Source: Caprimulgus europaeus (taxonomy: Eukaryota > Chordata > Aves > Caprimulgiformes > Caprimulgidae). Taken from it: a stretch of 64,000 nt of DNA. Under the pieces are notes generated by a model, which worked only from the letters and a program-made list of their open reading frames with translations, made no database searches and was not told the DNA's origin. Every line of letters starts with the position of its first letter. Within the stretch, counting starts at the first letter, position 1. Below are positions 1 through 11,262 of the stretch, piece by piece. The translations under genes and the position numbers were made by a program. The stretch is from NCBI GenBank assembly GCA_907165065.1, contig OU015528.1:35734515-35798514 (forward strand). The letters are read 5' to 3'.

Positions 1-765
1 TGCTACATCTCCAGAGCTTCTTGCACACTGACCACCAGCAAGTCAGAACAGGAGTAATGAGAGTCAGGAGTTCCAGACATTTCTTACCAACTGGTCAAAC
101 AAAACATGCTGCTGCTGCTGCTGTCAGCTGAGCCAAACACCTTAAACAAATGCTTTTTAAAGATTGAAAGTTGTACAGGTCTACAATAAACCACCTTTAA
201 CTTGTTAGCTGCCTTGGGTTCACAGTAATGTCCAAGTCTTGTATTTTCTTGGTCATTAGGGCTCCAAAGGCATCTCATCTCTTCAGTGAGTAAGAAGTGT
301 TCTTTGGGACCTACTGCTTGAAAAGATCTTTCACTCTCCACCTTCTCTCACATGCAAAAATAGTTACATTTGTGTTTTCTCCCCAAATGCAGCATCCTAT
401 GGATTAAAATCATAGCATGTCCTTTAGATGTTTACTCGAGAGCAAACAGCCTTTAGTACAAGCTCAGCACAGCAAACATGTCCTTACTCTCCCTCAAAAT
501 CAGCTTCACCTCCTCCTTTCTGTTCGTTGTGATCATCATTATTAGCAGACCTATAATTCTGCTTCCACTGCCAATCAACCTCCTTGCACCTAAGTCACTT
601 CTGTTTCTCAATCACATAATATAGAATACATTTTCATTATACTGCACACTGAATTAACAACTACTAGTACTGTACTGGAAAGGAGGGGCAGATCCTGTTT
701 CCTACCTCAGCTCAAGCTCCTTCTGGGCACACACTTCCACTGCTTACCCTTATTTGACGAGCTGA

Positions 766-843
<78 letters not shown>

Positions 844-2679
844 AGCAAGAGGCTTTAATTTAGCTCAAAGATTTACATTATTGTAAATCCTCCTCAATCT
901 TCACCATTCTAACATGCTTTTCCCAGGTACTACTCACATTTTCACCCCGTCTGCATCTCATCAATACTTTAAATAAAGATAGGAAAAAAACCGAGGGCTA
1001 ATGCAGCCGAGTTAATGAGTCAAGAATCTTTGTCTGCACAGGTCATTGTTACCCATGTGAAGTATAGAAACTAGAGCTCCAAAATCTGAATCTTCTGACC
1101 TGCCAGCCTTAAAGTAGTGACTATAATATTGTCAGCACAAACACCACTGCTATTTGTTCTTGTTTAAGTTTGGATGATGCTCTTATTAGTGCTACCCGCA
1201 AATTAAGAGTCCTCATTCAAATCCACAAAAAATGAAAAATCACAAAATCTTTCTGCAATTAATGCCATGAATTTTGTGTTCTTCTTCAAGTAGATATTCA
1301 CCCCCTCACACTCTTACAAAAATAAGCTCAGAGATTATCTGCTGAGCAAACACATACATATGTAAGTTACTAGGAAGTTAAAAACTAGAAAAGCATTTAA
1401 TTGTATATACCTCATACCATACACTCAAAAGGCACACAAAGACCAACAGCACAAACTCTGATCAAACAAAGCCATAAAGAGACAACAGGAATACTGGTAA
1501 AAAAAGAAAATTTAGACATTTTCAAACATTCTACTACAGAATTTTTAACATAACTATCTTAACTAAATCTCTCTCTTTACTACAAGTATAGCTTATTTAA
1601 GCATTTATGCTGTTTTTAAAAGTGTGTGAAATACGTTTTAACAGCACCTTTGTAAGTTACAAAGTACTGACGTTTTTTCATAAAATTTAAGTGATCACTA
1701 TTTCTATATTAATCCATTTTATCAAATAAATAAAGCACTATCCTGATGTAAGTCCGAGTTAACAAGATTTACAAGAATCCAATTTACCAGGGATGATTTG
1801 TGTAACAACATAAACAGCTTACATCAGCAAGCAGAGGTCTGCTCTACAGCTTTTGAAAACACAGCCTTGGACTCTATATTCTCTATGTTCATTTTTTAAC
1901 TGTAATAAAATAGTTTTGACAATGATTCATTTTTGTCACATGTAAGTAGGTTAAAAAAAGTAAAAACCTCAAAATAAGCTTGATAAAAGTTTAGTAGTTT
2001 GCCCATTAATGCTTAATAACATTTTCAACTACAGAAGGCAATCACAGAAAATAAGCTAAATTAACATTGTTCAATATGTGTCAGCTGCTAGAATTAAAAT
2101 ATGTTTTAGCAGTCGTAACATCCATACGCACTACACTTACAAAAAAATTGTCTTGGCGAGTTGGCAAGGCCATGCTAGCTCACTACAGAGCCTAAAAACA
2201 CATCATCCCACAAAAGTAAGCAAGGCTTCACAGCAGAAGCTAACAACCCAAACCCATTAAAGTTTCCATCAAAAGGCTACTGAATTATTTAGATGCAACT
2301 CCAAGTCTGATAATTCTAAATAAAATATTTAGCAAAAAATATAATATGATCATTTAGTATGTTCAAGGCCCAGAAGGCAACATTAACATACAAAACACAG
2401 CACTGACAAGTTAGAGACAGGATTAACTTGGAGATGTCATGAAAGGACAGTTATAGACTTCAAAATTTAGAATTAAAGGCTATACGTAGGAAAAAATATT
2501 TATTTCAAAAAGTTTGATCTTGCAAATTCTTGACAAACACCACTGTTTAATCATTCCCGACCCTGATTTGAGAAGGGTGTAATCCATTTGAGCAAGCTGT
2601 TGAGTGTAAGAGTCTAGAAATTGCTTTCTTATACACACCCAATAAGGAGTGAGGGAAATCAGTAAAAGTTTTAAATACA
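1..2679. other. Intron-like AT-rich DNA, no exon recognised
   Basis: AT-rich sequence with stops in all frames and only one clear landmark, the ATA microsatellite listed separately. I looked on the minus strand for a continuation of the gene to the right (an exon entered in phase 0). Two reasonable acceptors (minus strand near 682 and near 1500) lead into frames that stop quickly or have no convincing donor. The next exons of the minus-strand gene probably lie beyond the left edge of the window. Confidence 0.5.
767..841. repeat. (ATA)n / (AAT)n microsatellite
   Basis: About 25 uninterrupted trinucleotide units of ATA/AAT, directly seen. On the minus strand it is a TTATTA run that leads into TTCTCAG at about 762, so it sits where the upstream tract of a minus-strand splice acceptor would be. 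Such a long pure run is likely to be length-variable between individuals. Confidence 0.97.
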
Positions 2680-3000
2680 TCATAGAATGATAGAACAGTT
2701 AGGGCTGGAAGGGACCTTAAAGATCATCCACTTCCAACCCCTCTGCCATGGCAGGGACATCTTCCACCAGACCAGGTTGCTCAAAGCCCCATCCAACCTG
2801 GCCTTGAACACTTCCAGGGAGGGGGCATCCACAACTTCTCTGGGCAACCTGTTCCAGCATCTCACCACCCTCACAGGAAAGAATTTCTTCCTAATGTCTA
2901 ATCTAAACCTGCCCTCTTCCAGTTCAAAGCCATTACGCCTTGTTGTATTACTACCTGCCTTTCTAAAAAGTCCCTCCCCAGCTTTCTTGTAGGCCCCAAG
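2680..3000 (-). mobile_element. CR1 LINE fragment, 3' end, antisense
   Basis: It starts with the reverse complement of the CR1 tail (catagaatgatagaac) followed by the conserved 'ggctggaagggacct' block and continues through the 3' end of the CR1 body to about position 3000. It is truncated at its 5' end, as CR1 copies almost always are. The short open frames on both strands here (including one of 101 codons) are CR1 debris. Confidence 0.93.
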
Positions 3001-5053
3001 ATCAACTCAATGGAGAGCTGCTCAAGGCCACGTTCACAAGGAGTTCCTCAGTTACGATGCTGAGAAGCTCCACAATGGGAAAGCTTTCCTTTGTGTAGTT
3101 GAGCTTAGAGCTCCCATGAAAAGTTGTATTGCTGCTTTTCTAGAAATGGTGGTACCACACAGATAGTGAAAAGTTGTCTAGTTAAGTCGACTTCATATCT
3201 TTATGAAATCCTTCCTTGCACACTGCAGATGCAGAAGGCTAGTTTATAGTTTTGTGTTGATGTCTCTTGAACCCCAACAAATCTGAGTGTTACCAGCTTT
3301 GCATTAGATGACACTTGGATTTTGGTATTCTCCATCTTAAAGCCACTGATGTTTGGAGCGTCAATAAATTTATCTTACAGAACAAATTGTAATTGCACTG
3401 TTATTATCAGGTTTGGCTTATTCTGGTACTCTAGTTAACTAAGGTAGAAATAAATTAAATCTACAATTATCAAAATTATAAGTCCACCTCAGGACCAGTG
3501 TTATATACAGCTGAGTTAGCCTTCCAACACCAAAATTCTGAATTGGCTACATGAACTGGTGAGCGTAATAAACAACCATAATCCCCACCATCAGTTTTCC
3601 TAATACATTCCCGTCAAACAACCTCGCTGAAGCTTTCTTTGGAAGTAAGTTTGACCTCTACACTTTAAAGGCCAGTCTGTAGCCTAAAAGATGGACTAGT
3701 CTTCAGTTTCAGAATAAAGGACAACATATCTTTAAGAATCTTAAAAACATGATGTAAAATAAGAAGGCGCAATTTCTTCCTGCAAACATTATGCTGAACA
3801 ATGACAGTGTAAACAGACTTTTGCTGAACAATCACTAGACAATGCTGCCAGATCAAGTTGTATTCTACATTTGTAAAGCAGATCTGTATTGGACTCCATA
3901 AGAAGACCTCCATCTCTAGCTCAGATGACATACTAAGTTCCATCTCACAAGAGTGAAAGGAGCAAGGAAGAAGTAAAGTTTTAAACTAAGAAACCAAGTA
4001 CCAGAAAACAGAAGCTTTCTGAAATCCAGAGCTATGGTCACATAAATTAAACTCCAGTATTTATACACAGGAGCACTCAAAGTCATTAAATACAACTTCA
4101 CAATGACATGTTGCATGGTTCATCCTTGGCTTCAAATAGGAAGCCAATGTCCCAAACAGATGTTAAATGTTGACCTCAAATCTCTCATTTTAAGACTCAA
4201 GTTTTCATCTACTTTTAATCATATTTGTAATATTTGTAATTAGGATCTTACCTAAAACACAAGCAAGAAGACAAAATTAAGCTTGTTGCAACATATTTTC
4301 CAAGCGATAGGCATCAAGCATGCCTCTCCCTGGACTGCTGCTGGCTGGCCAAAGAATCTGGCACACATGGTGGTGTTTCCCCACTAACACCAAAGTGCTG
4401 GTTGCTCCAAAAACTGCCTCTTCACATGTTTCGTTTAATTCAAACTCATTTATTTTTAAACACAAGCTCTATACAAAACTGCCTTTGCCACACAGGCTCT
4501 TAGCCAAGTACCCACGTCACAGCCCTCCTTTATATACATTTAATTAGTCCACTGTAGACTGTATAATGCATTTTCCTGTTTTGATTACCTATTACCTGTG
4601 CCTATTATGTTTTTGAATTATTTACATTACCCATCTCCTAAGGATGCATTCAGGTGTCAGTGACTAAAAGCATCTCCATTTAGTTCCTAGCAAATGCCTT
4701 TAAATACTATATCTGACTATATTTCTGCATATTCTCATCATACAATACCACAGGTATATTGTAAAGACCTTTGTTAACTGAATTTCAGTTACAACAGCCA
4801 GCCTCAAGTACCCCACCACTTTAAACCCTCTTCTACTTCTTATTTTTCAGGCTTGCACAGCATCTCTTCTTCCGTATGTAGTAAGATCACATGTTCACCA
4901 GCACTATAATTTCCCTGTAGGAGTAACTACCACAGAATAACCATTCAGCTTCTAAATGTGGGTCAGCAACCTCAATAAAAATCAAAGCTGCAACCCCTGA
5001 GTTGCAGATAAGGCTAGAAGTTAGTAATTAAAGGCTGCTGAAGCCTAGCTTAC
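3001..5053. other. Intron-like DNA left of the last recognised minus-strand exon
   Basis: AT-rich, no recognised coding exon or repeat. A minus-strand open frame of 92 codons (3665-3943) starts right after a long polypyrimidine tract ending in GAG, and its phase would fit the exon at 5054-5135. Its composition and lack of a recognisable motif make it more likely to be chance. A good minus-strand donor-like site (TTTTAG then GTAAGA at about 4253) has no open exon upstream of it. Confidence 0.4.
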
Positions 5054-5135
5054 CTCATACCTTTTCATGACTGAAACTGACTGCAAGCCAAATTCATTGG
5101 TTCGTGAAACTACAGCCTCATTTCTAGTAGCGTTC
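5054..5135 (-). CDS. Coding exon of the minus-strand membrane-protein gene (last one recognised)
   Basis: Minus-strand exon of 82 nt with acceptor TCTTCTAG and donor GAG|GTAAGC. Only one frame is open: after one nucleotide that completes the previous codon it reads NATRNEAVVSRTNEFG, then LQSVSVMKRYE, and ends in phase 0. The incoming phase (2) is exactly what the 7-nt microexon to its right supplies, giving ATG/Met at the junction. N-A-T at the start is an N-glycosylation sequon and would lie on the side of the membrane opposite the N-terminus. An alternative acceptor 27 nt before the donor (TTGGCTTGCAG) is present. The next exon, entered in phase 0, was not found and is probably left of the window. 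Confidence 0.6.
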
Positions 5136-5201
5136 CTAGAAGACTAAGTCAGTGATGCTAAAAGAGGCACAGATACATTTAACCAGCTTAAAATCACTTA
5201 C

Positions 5202-5208
5202 ATAAGCC
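5202..5208 (-). CDS. Candidate 7-nt coding microexon (GGCTTAT)
   Basis: On the minus strand a very strong acceptor (a long T-rich tract, then CTCTGATTATTTCAG) is followed after only seven nucleotides by a consensus donor GTAAGT. Seven nucleotides are just what is needed to link the exon ending in phase 1 at 6354 with the exon entered in phase 2 at 5135: C+GG gives Arg, CTT gives Leu, AT+G gives Met. Without it those two exons would not join in frame. It lies immediately after the membrane-segment exon. Microexons of 3-27 nt are known in vertebrates and are often neuron-specific; whether this one is spliced in is inference. Confidence 0.5.
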
Positions 5209-5682
5209 CTGAAATAATCAGAGGAAAAAAAAATCAGAAGACTTAATATCTGCAAAAAGTTTGACACAGCACAATCAAGTCCCAGTAGTTTTCGAGCCCA
5301 TTTTAATGACTTTGCTATAAGTGAAAGTCCTTAAAAAAGCACACCAGTTTGTCTTTATAAATTAGTGGGAACAGCAACATTAAAAGGAAGTCTTTACTAC
5401 AATATTCAAATACACTTATATAACTACAATGTTTGTCTAGTAAAGGACACAACACAGTACAAAGAGAAAACAATCAAAAATTTCTTTAAACATAATAAAA
5501 ATAACAAACAAGTTATACATGCATATTCTACAGAAAATAATTCCAGACTAAGCACATCACAAGCTGGAGAACACCAAGTGCTGTTCCAGTGAGATAACAG
5601 CAGCTTTTAGAAAACAGATCAGAGCTACCTGTGGGTACCACCACAATAATTCTTAAAATACACTAAAAGACTACCAGATTCA

Positions 5683-6158
5683 ACATAGAACCATAGAACA
5701 GTTAGGGCTGGAAGGGACCTTAAAGATCATCTACTTTCAACCCCCCTGCCATCAGCAGGGACACCTTCCACTAGACTAGGTTGCTCAAAGCTTCATCCAG
5801 CCTGGCCTTGAACACTTCCAGGGAGGGGGCATCCACAGCTTCTCCGGGCAACCTGTTCCAGTGTCTGACCACCCTCACAGGAAAGAATTTTTCCTAATAT
5901 CTAATTTAAATCTACTCTCTTTCAGCTTAAAGCCCTTACCCCTTGTCCTGTCATTAACTGTCCTTATGAAAAGTTCTTCCCCAGCTTTTTTGAAGGCCCT
6001 CTTCAGGTATTGTAAGGCTGCTATAAGATCTCCCCGGAGCCGTCTCTTGTCCAGGCTGAACAGCCCCAACTCTCTCAGCCTGTCCTCATAGGAGAGGTGC
6101 TCCAGCCCTCGGATCATCCTCGTGGCCTCCTCTGGACTCGTTCTAACTGGTCCATGTC
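5683..6158 (-). mobile_element. CR1 LINE fragment, antisense
   Basis: Antisense CR1 3' portion beginning with catagaaccatagaacag and the 'ggctggaagggacct' block, and running up to the 'gatcatcctcgtggcc' and 'tggtccatgtc' blocks. The 80-codon minus-strand frame inside it is the usual short open stretch of CR1. It lies in the intron between the membrane-segment exon and the microexon. Confidence 0.95.
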
Positions 6159-6260
6159 ACATGGTAACAACTATCTTTAGTTTCAAACTATTTTTTTCTT
6201 TTTATCTGAACAGTACTGAAAGGGAAACCAGGAAATTATTCAAAGTTACTTGACAAACTC

Positions 6261-6266
6261 TTTATT
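6261..6266 (-). terminator. Possible AATAAA polyadenylation signal (minus strand)
   Basis: TTTATT on the plus strand reads AATAAA on the minus strand, about 340 nt past the stop codon of the candidate alternative last exon at 6605-6714. It could serve as its polyadenylation signal, but the hexamer is frequent by chance in AT-rich DNA, so this is a weak call. Confidence 0.25.
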
Positions 6267-6353
6267 CCTTTGATGGACTAATATCATTACAAAGCAAGCT
6301 ATGAGAGTTAGAGAGGTTCATATAAAAAAAAAAATCTCATGAACATTACTCAC

Positions 6354-6473
6354 GGCAAGAACTAAAGGAATTACAGACGATCAGCATGGCAGCCAAGAGC
6401 AAAAGGAGAGAGAACAGCAATGAAAAAAGCCTGAAGTTTTCACTAAGGACTCCACACACCATAGCACACATGT
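6354..6473 (-). CDS. Coding exon with the transmembrane segment, minus-strand gene
   Basis: Minus-strand exon of 120 nt: acceptor in a T/C-rich stretch ending CATTAG, donor GCC|GTGAGT. It enters and leaves in phase 1 and its single open frame encodes 40 residues starting D-MCAMVCGVLSENFR. The middle is strongly hydrophobic, LFSLLFSLLLLLAAMLIV, long enough to span a membrane once, followed by the Cys/Ser stretch CNSFSSC. The incoming phase matches the exon at 7126-7263. In the assembled product the hydrophobic segment falls at about residues 98-115 after a polar N-terminus without a signal peptide, which suggests a single-pass protein with a cytoplasmic N-terminus, though a multi-pass protein cannot be excluded because the C-terminal part is missing. 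Confidence 0.65.
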
Positions 6474-6604
6474 CTAATGATATCGTAGGCGATAAGACAA
6501 CACAAGCAGTTTCAAATGCAAATAAGCACAAGGAGAGCTACCATGGCTTGTTTTTTGAACAAACCATCAATATGTCAGGTTTACAAGTTTCACTTTGCAT
6601 CCCA

Positions 6605-6714
6605 TCAGTTCACACGGATCCACTGCGAGTTTGCTTTCAACAGGATTAGCAAGGCAGAGGGACTGTTTGAAAGCTGGCAAAAAGTAGGGCTGAGTCTTTT
6701 TTTTGTTCCATTTT
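6605..6714 (-). CDS. Candidate alternative last exon (coding part)
   Basis: On the minus strand a good acceptor (CCTTCTCTCTAG) opens a frame that also fits phase 1 from the exon at 7126-7263: it reads ENGTKKRLSPTFCQLSNS and continues to a TGA 37 codons later. A possible AATAAA lies further along at 6261-6266. If used as a last exon it would replace the membrane segment and end the protein as a soluble short form. It could also be a chance acceptor. The only internal donor (CC|GTGTGA) is weak, so a cassette exon is less likely. Confidence 0.25.
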
Positions 6715-7125
6715 CTAGAGAGAAGGATCTTTCAGTAGAAGTAATTGATAAAAAATCTTTACACAAAGATTCCAGGCTTAGGTGGTGTATCATAACACTT
6801 CTGCATAAAGACACAACTTAAATACCCGAGACATTAGCGTGATCATCGGTTACGGGATTACAGACAGATAATGATTTACCATCACGTGGACTGTTCTCCC
6901 ACAAATCATAGTATGCTTTAAGAAACTAGTGCACTATGTAATGCATTTTTTTCTCTTTCAGATTAACACACAATGATACAAAGAATTACATACAATATTT
7001 CAACATGCTTTCTTCCTTACCTCTTTATTGTGAAAGGTTGTGTTTTTGAACCAACATTTGGAACAGATAATTAATGTCAGCATTTAAGTTTTTTAATACC
7101 TCTGTAAAAACCAGCTTTGTCTTAC

Positions 7126-7263
7126 CATGGCTGTGGGCAGTTCCTGGGCTGAGAGACGGCTGGAGTAACTCTTTGGTTGGAGTAAAATAGGCTTCTTTCC
7201 CCTGGCGCTGGCTCATTTTTCCTGGAGTTAAGAGCTGTGATTCATCACTGTTCGTTACCACTG
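7126..7263 (-). CDS. Coding exon, Ser/Thr/Pro-rich N-terminal region of the minus-strand gene
   Basis: Minus-strand exon of 138 nt with acceptor CATTTTGTATTTCAG and donor CATG|GTAAGA, in and out in phase 1. The single long frame encodes a polar stretch beginning VVTNSDESQLLTPGK, then MSQRQGKEAYFTPTKELLQP and SLSPGTAHSH. The T-P-G-K, T-P-T-K and S-P motifs look like sites for proline-directed kinases, which fits a cytoplasmic or nucleoplasmic tail. The acceptor is a tandem CAG-CAG, so splicing may start three bases later at 7260. I do not recognise the protein family. Coding composition here is clearly better than in the surrounding intron. Confidence 0.7.
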
Positions 7264-10115
7264 CTGAAATACAAAATGGATGCTCATTCAATGATGTTAT
7301 GTGCTGGTGCATAGATTTCTACTAACAACTTCACTACTATTTATGAAAATGGTATTCAAATGCTGTCTTGCAAAATTTTTCATTGTAGAAAATGAGGATT
7401 TCAAACCAGAGGTTTGCTTTGGAGGGCACAGCAGAAAGGAGGCAAGACTGGTCTAAGACACCATGCACAAGTTAAAAACAAAAACTAGGAGGAGGTAGGA
7501 AACGCTGCTACTGAATACAGACACAGCACTGAGCTGTTACTTAATTTCTGAAATCCTACTTCCTTCACCACTTTCGTGATAGTTCTTGGTTGAACTAGAC
7601 ACAACACAGCCAACCCAGGAAATGGCTTGCCAGATCAACCTATGCAACCTCCCCAGAAAGCTAAGATGAACATGTGTGCATATATCACAAGAAACAAGTC
7701 TTATTAACAAAGATCAGATATAGACTTTGTCAAGGGAAAGGTTTAAAGCAGAAAAGTTACTCTTCTTGAACCTTATCTGTCTGAAAGACTAATTTGATGT
7801 CCTGTAGCTGTTTGTAAGGTGAGCAGGCCAGCCATCCTGTTTATGGTGTCTACAGATTTCCTTAAGCTGCACACAACAAACCTGCACCTTTTTTGATAGT
7901 GGAAGAATTGCTGACTTAGTAACGCCTGCCCTGTGGAAGTAGATATACTGACAAAAAGAGATCAGAGGGGGAAACAAAAGATGTTTACTAAAGAAGAGCC
8001 TGCCTAAAAGATTGGAACTTACGAATCAGCTTGCTTTAAGAGTTCCCAAGCTTTCCTCAAACAGTTTTAAAAGTTCAGCAGAAGATTTAGTCTAAACAAA
8101 CAAGTTCAGTTTCCTGGATGGAATCAGCAAAATACAGACTCACCTGGTAGCTTTATTTCTACTATTATTACAGCAAAAGAAACATTTTTTCAGCAAAGCC
8201 TAGCATAAACACAAAGCAGTATGAAGAATGCAAGGATTCCAGGATACTCACATGTACTATTTTTCTGCACGTGATAAACCACCTAAAGCTCTGCTCCAGA
8301 CAAACTATGCCCTATGCAGACTACTGCTTAGGAAAAATATGTGAGGAGATGGACAAGGGAGGCAAAGAGCTCATTTTACCAGTTCAGAGATCAAGTCTGT
8401 CAGTTCCAGAAGGCCAATATTTGAAAGTATTGACTGACTTTGCTCTTCTTGTGATACCACCAAACTAGCTTTTTATTGCCCTGCAGGCTACAAGTAAGGG
8501 AAAAGGGAGGAGCAGGGCAGTTGTTGAAGTCTTGGGAAGGGACTGGACCACAAAAGGTCTGGTATGTGAAATGAAAAATAAAAGAGGGGTAGAAAACAGC
8601 TTCTTCACAGGCTCACACAAAACAGGTCTCTGCAAGGGCAGTGAAATGTAAACACTATTTTTTAAAAAGTATCAGATGCACTGAATTAGCACCAATTTTC
8701 AACTAGCTGAAAGCTGCTCTCAAACAGCCACCAGCCATTTAACTTCACTGGGATGGGATTTCACAGCCCACCGTGCTTTGTGGGTGCCTCTGGCCAGCCC
8801 CCTGCCACCACTGTGGGCAGGGCTCCAGCTCTGTAAGTGGGCTCCTCATCTGCCATGCTGCCAGCCACGTTGGATATCTACCTGCTCTGCAGCAGGAATT
8901 GCACTAACAACCCTTTCTCAAGTGACCTGTGCAGAAGGCTTATCTCTCAATGGATAGTGTGGAGCACCATCAACTTGTTTTATCAAAGCATGAACTGAAC
9001 TCAGTGATATTCACTCAGTAACACCCGCAGGATTACAAGCTTCAAGTTCACTATTAAATTAATGCTCCTTCACTAGTCTGCAGACTCAGTTTGAGTCCTG
9101 CAAAGACTGCTACCACTGTCAGAAAGGCTCCTTCTTACAAAAAATGTATCGCATAACCTGGAGTATCTAACGGCAAGCACTTTGCATGCCTGAGGATTTA
9201 AGATTAACTTCCTAAATCAAGCGGGCTTTTGAGAAATTCAATCTATAAAGCTGAAGGATGAGTAGCAGGAGGGTTTTACAATCTCCTTTTCATACAAAGC
9301 ATTATAAAAGTACTTAACAAATGGAAATAAATCAGTTACGAATATAAACGTCTACCACACTGTAGCAGCGACCAGGAAGAAGTTGTCCCCCCTTCTTCAA
9401 AATGCCTCATCCTGATGCTCAGACATTTGCTTTGGAGTGAAGGGGAAGACAAGGCAACACAGAACATACCTGTTGCTTTGAGCAGGGGAGAGTGAAAAGG
9501 ATTACTAAGAGGCCTTCATCTTTTTTTCTATAAAAGACTGACTAATGACCTGCTTTTTATAGGTGCCTGTGTAATCACAGCTGTAAAATCAGCAGGATCT
9601 TCAGGAAGTTAATGATCTCTGTAAAGATATGCCTTGAGCATCTTACAGCAGGAGCTCTGGAACCTTGAAAGACAGATGGAAACAAAGAAAGCTATTACAA
9701 GAAAAAGGAAAAAGTACTTTGAAAGGAGAGAGGAGGAGGGTAAAGTTATGCTAGTGACAAATCTAAGTTTTCAAGATGCAGTGAAATCAAACACCTACCA
9801 CTCATAAGCAGAACTGTTTAAGCGAGTAGATTTAATTAGTACCTATTAATAGATAACTCAGCAATTTGTAGAGGCTCCTTGGTTGCTGTTTATAGCTTCT
9901 GATGGAGTGACTTTATAAACACTATAAAAATGTATAGTACATACTTAAGTTATCCATTTACTGACAATGTTCGATGGTCCTATAGCTAATTTGGAACTCA
10001 TCTGAAGCATGCAATCCTTTTATCCTGAAATTTCATTACATTCACAGAATAAAACCCACAGTGATACTGAAAGACAGCAATGGTCATTCACTCGTGACCT
10101 TGCTCACTCGTGAAA
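7264..10115. other. Intron, no features recognised
   Basis: AT-rich intron between the exons at 7126-7263 and 12685-12721 (its left part). I see no repeats of known avian families here and no exon with both splice borders. A slightly GC-richer stretch near 8740-8870 has no long open frame. Confidence 0.5.
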
Positions 10116-10590
10116 GGACATGGACCTACTGGACTGGGTCCAGAGGAGGCCATGAGGATGATCCGAGGGCTGGAGCACCTCTCCTATGAGCACAGGCTGA
10201 GAGAGTTGGGGCTGTTCAGCCTGGAAAAGAGACGGCTCTGGGGAGATCTTATAGCGGCCTTCCAGTACCTGAAGGGGCCTACAGGAAAGCTGGGGAAGGA
10301 CTTTTGACAAGGGCAGGTAGTGATAGAACAAGGGGCAACGGTTATAAACTGGAAGAGGATAGATTTAGATTAGATCTTTACTGTGAGGGTGGTGAGACAC
10401 TGGAACAGGTTGCCCAGAGAAGTTGTGGATGCCACATCCCTGGAAGTGTTCAAGGCCAGGCTGGATGAGGCTTTGAGCAACCTGGTCTAGTGGAAGGTGT
10501 CCCTGCTGATGGCAGGGGGATTGGAAACAGATCATCTTTAAGATCCCTTCCAAACCATACCATTCTATGATACGATTCTATGATTCCATG
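10116..10590 (+). mobile_element. CR1 LINE fragment, sense
   Basis: Sense-oriented CR1 3' portion, from the 'acatggacctactggactgggtcc' block through 'ctgagagagttggggctgttcag' to the tail cattctatgatacgattctatgattc. 5'-truncated. The short open frames inside are remnants of the CR1 ORF2 3' end. Confidence 0.95.
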
Positions 10591-10785
10591 AATTAAAAGT
10601 TAGCATGAATTAATAAATCATGTTCCTAGTCAAACATGTTTTCTTATTTGCCCAAAACACCAAACGGAAAGTTTTTGGACCCATGTGTCACCATGTACCT
10701 GCAGTGTACCTCAAAAACCACACTCAGTTTCTAACTAATCTTCAAAGCACTCACACTTTCTAGTGAGTTTTGGTGAGAACAACAA

Positions 10786-10804
10786 TTTTTTTTTTTTTTT
10801 TTTT
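10786..10804. repeat. Poly(T) run
   Basis: About 18 consecutive T residues just upstream of the second CR1 copy. Could be a low-complexity tract; no retrogene is visible beside it. Confidence 0.8.
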
Positions 10805-10840
10805 AAATGTTCCTGCGAACACCTCACCTACAGAAATATC

Positions 10841-11262
10841 AGAGGGCTAGAACACCCTCCTATGAAGAAAGGTGAGGGAGTTAGGGTTGTTCAGCCTGAA
10901 AAAGAGGAAAGCTCCAGGGGCAACTTATTGCAGCCTTTCAATATATAAAGGGGGCTTATAAAAAATATGGAGAAATACTTTTTACCAAGGCCTATAGTGA
11001 CAGGACAAGGGGCAATGGTTTTAAACTGAAAGAGGATAGTTAGACTGGACATACAAAATATTTTTTTTCACAACAAGGGTGGCTCTTTGGGAACAGGTTG
11101 CCCAAAGAAGTTACAGAAGCCCCATCGCTGGAGGAGTTCAAGGTCAGGCTGGATGGGGATTTGAGCAACCTAACCTAGTTGAAGACGTCCCTCCTCATGG
11201 CAAGGGGGTTGGACCAGATGAAGTTTACAGGTCCCTTTCAACTCACACCATTCTATGATTCA
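10841..11262 (+). mobile_element. CR1 LINE fragment, sense, more diverged
   Basis: Second sense CR1 copy about 250 bp after the previous one: 'agagggctagaacaccctcc' to the tail accattctatgattc. It carries more substitutions and small gaps than its neighbour, so it is a separate, probably older, insertion rather than part of the same copy. Confidence 0.93.

Noticed and set aside
84-341. 85-codon minus-strand frame near the left edge (EEMRCLWSPNDQENT...)
   Set aside because: No good acceptor, its phase would be wrong for the preceding exon, and no motif is recognised.
3665-3943. 92-codon minus-strand frame following a polypyrimidine tract, in a phase that would fit the exon at 5054-5135
   Set aside because: The acceptor would be GAG, composition resembles intron, no donor or recognised motif; kept only as a note in the intron entry.
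4253-4465. Good minus-strand donor (TTTTAG then GTAAGA) with a 62-codon frame upstream
   Set aside because: The frame stops before the donor and no acceptor gives an open exon; the donor-like site is itself the end of a T-rich acceptor-like tract.
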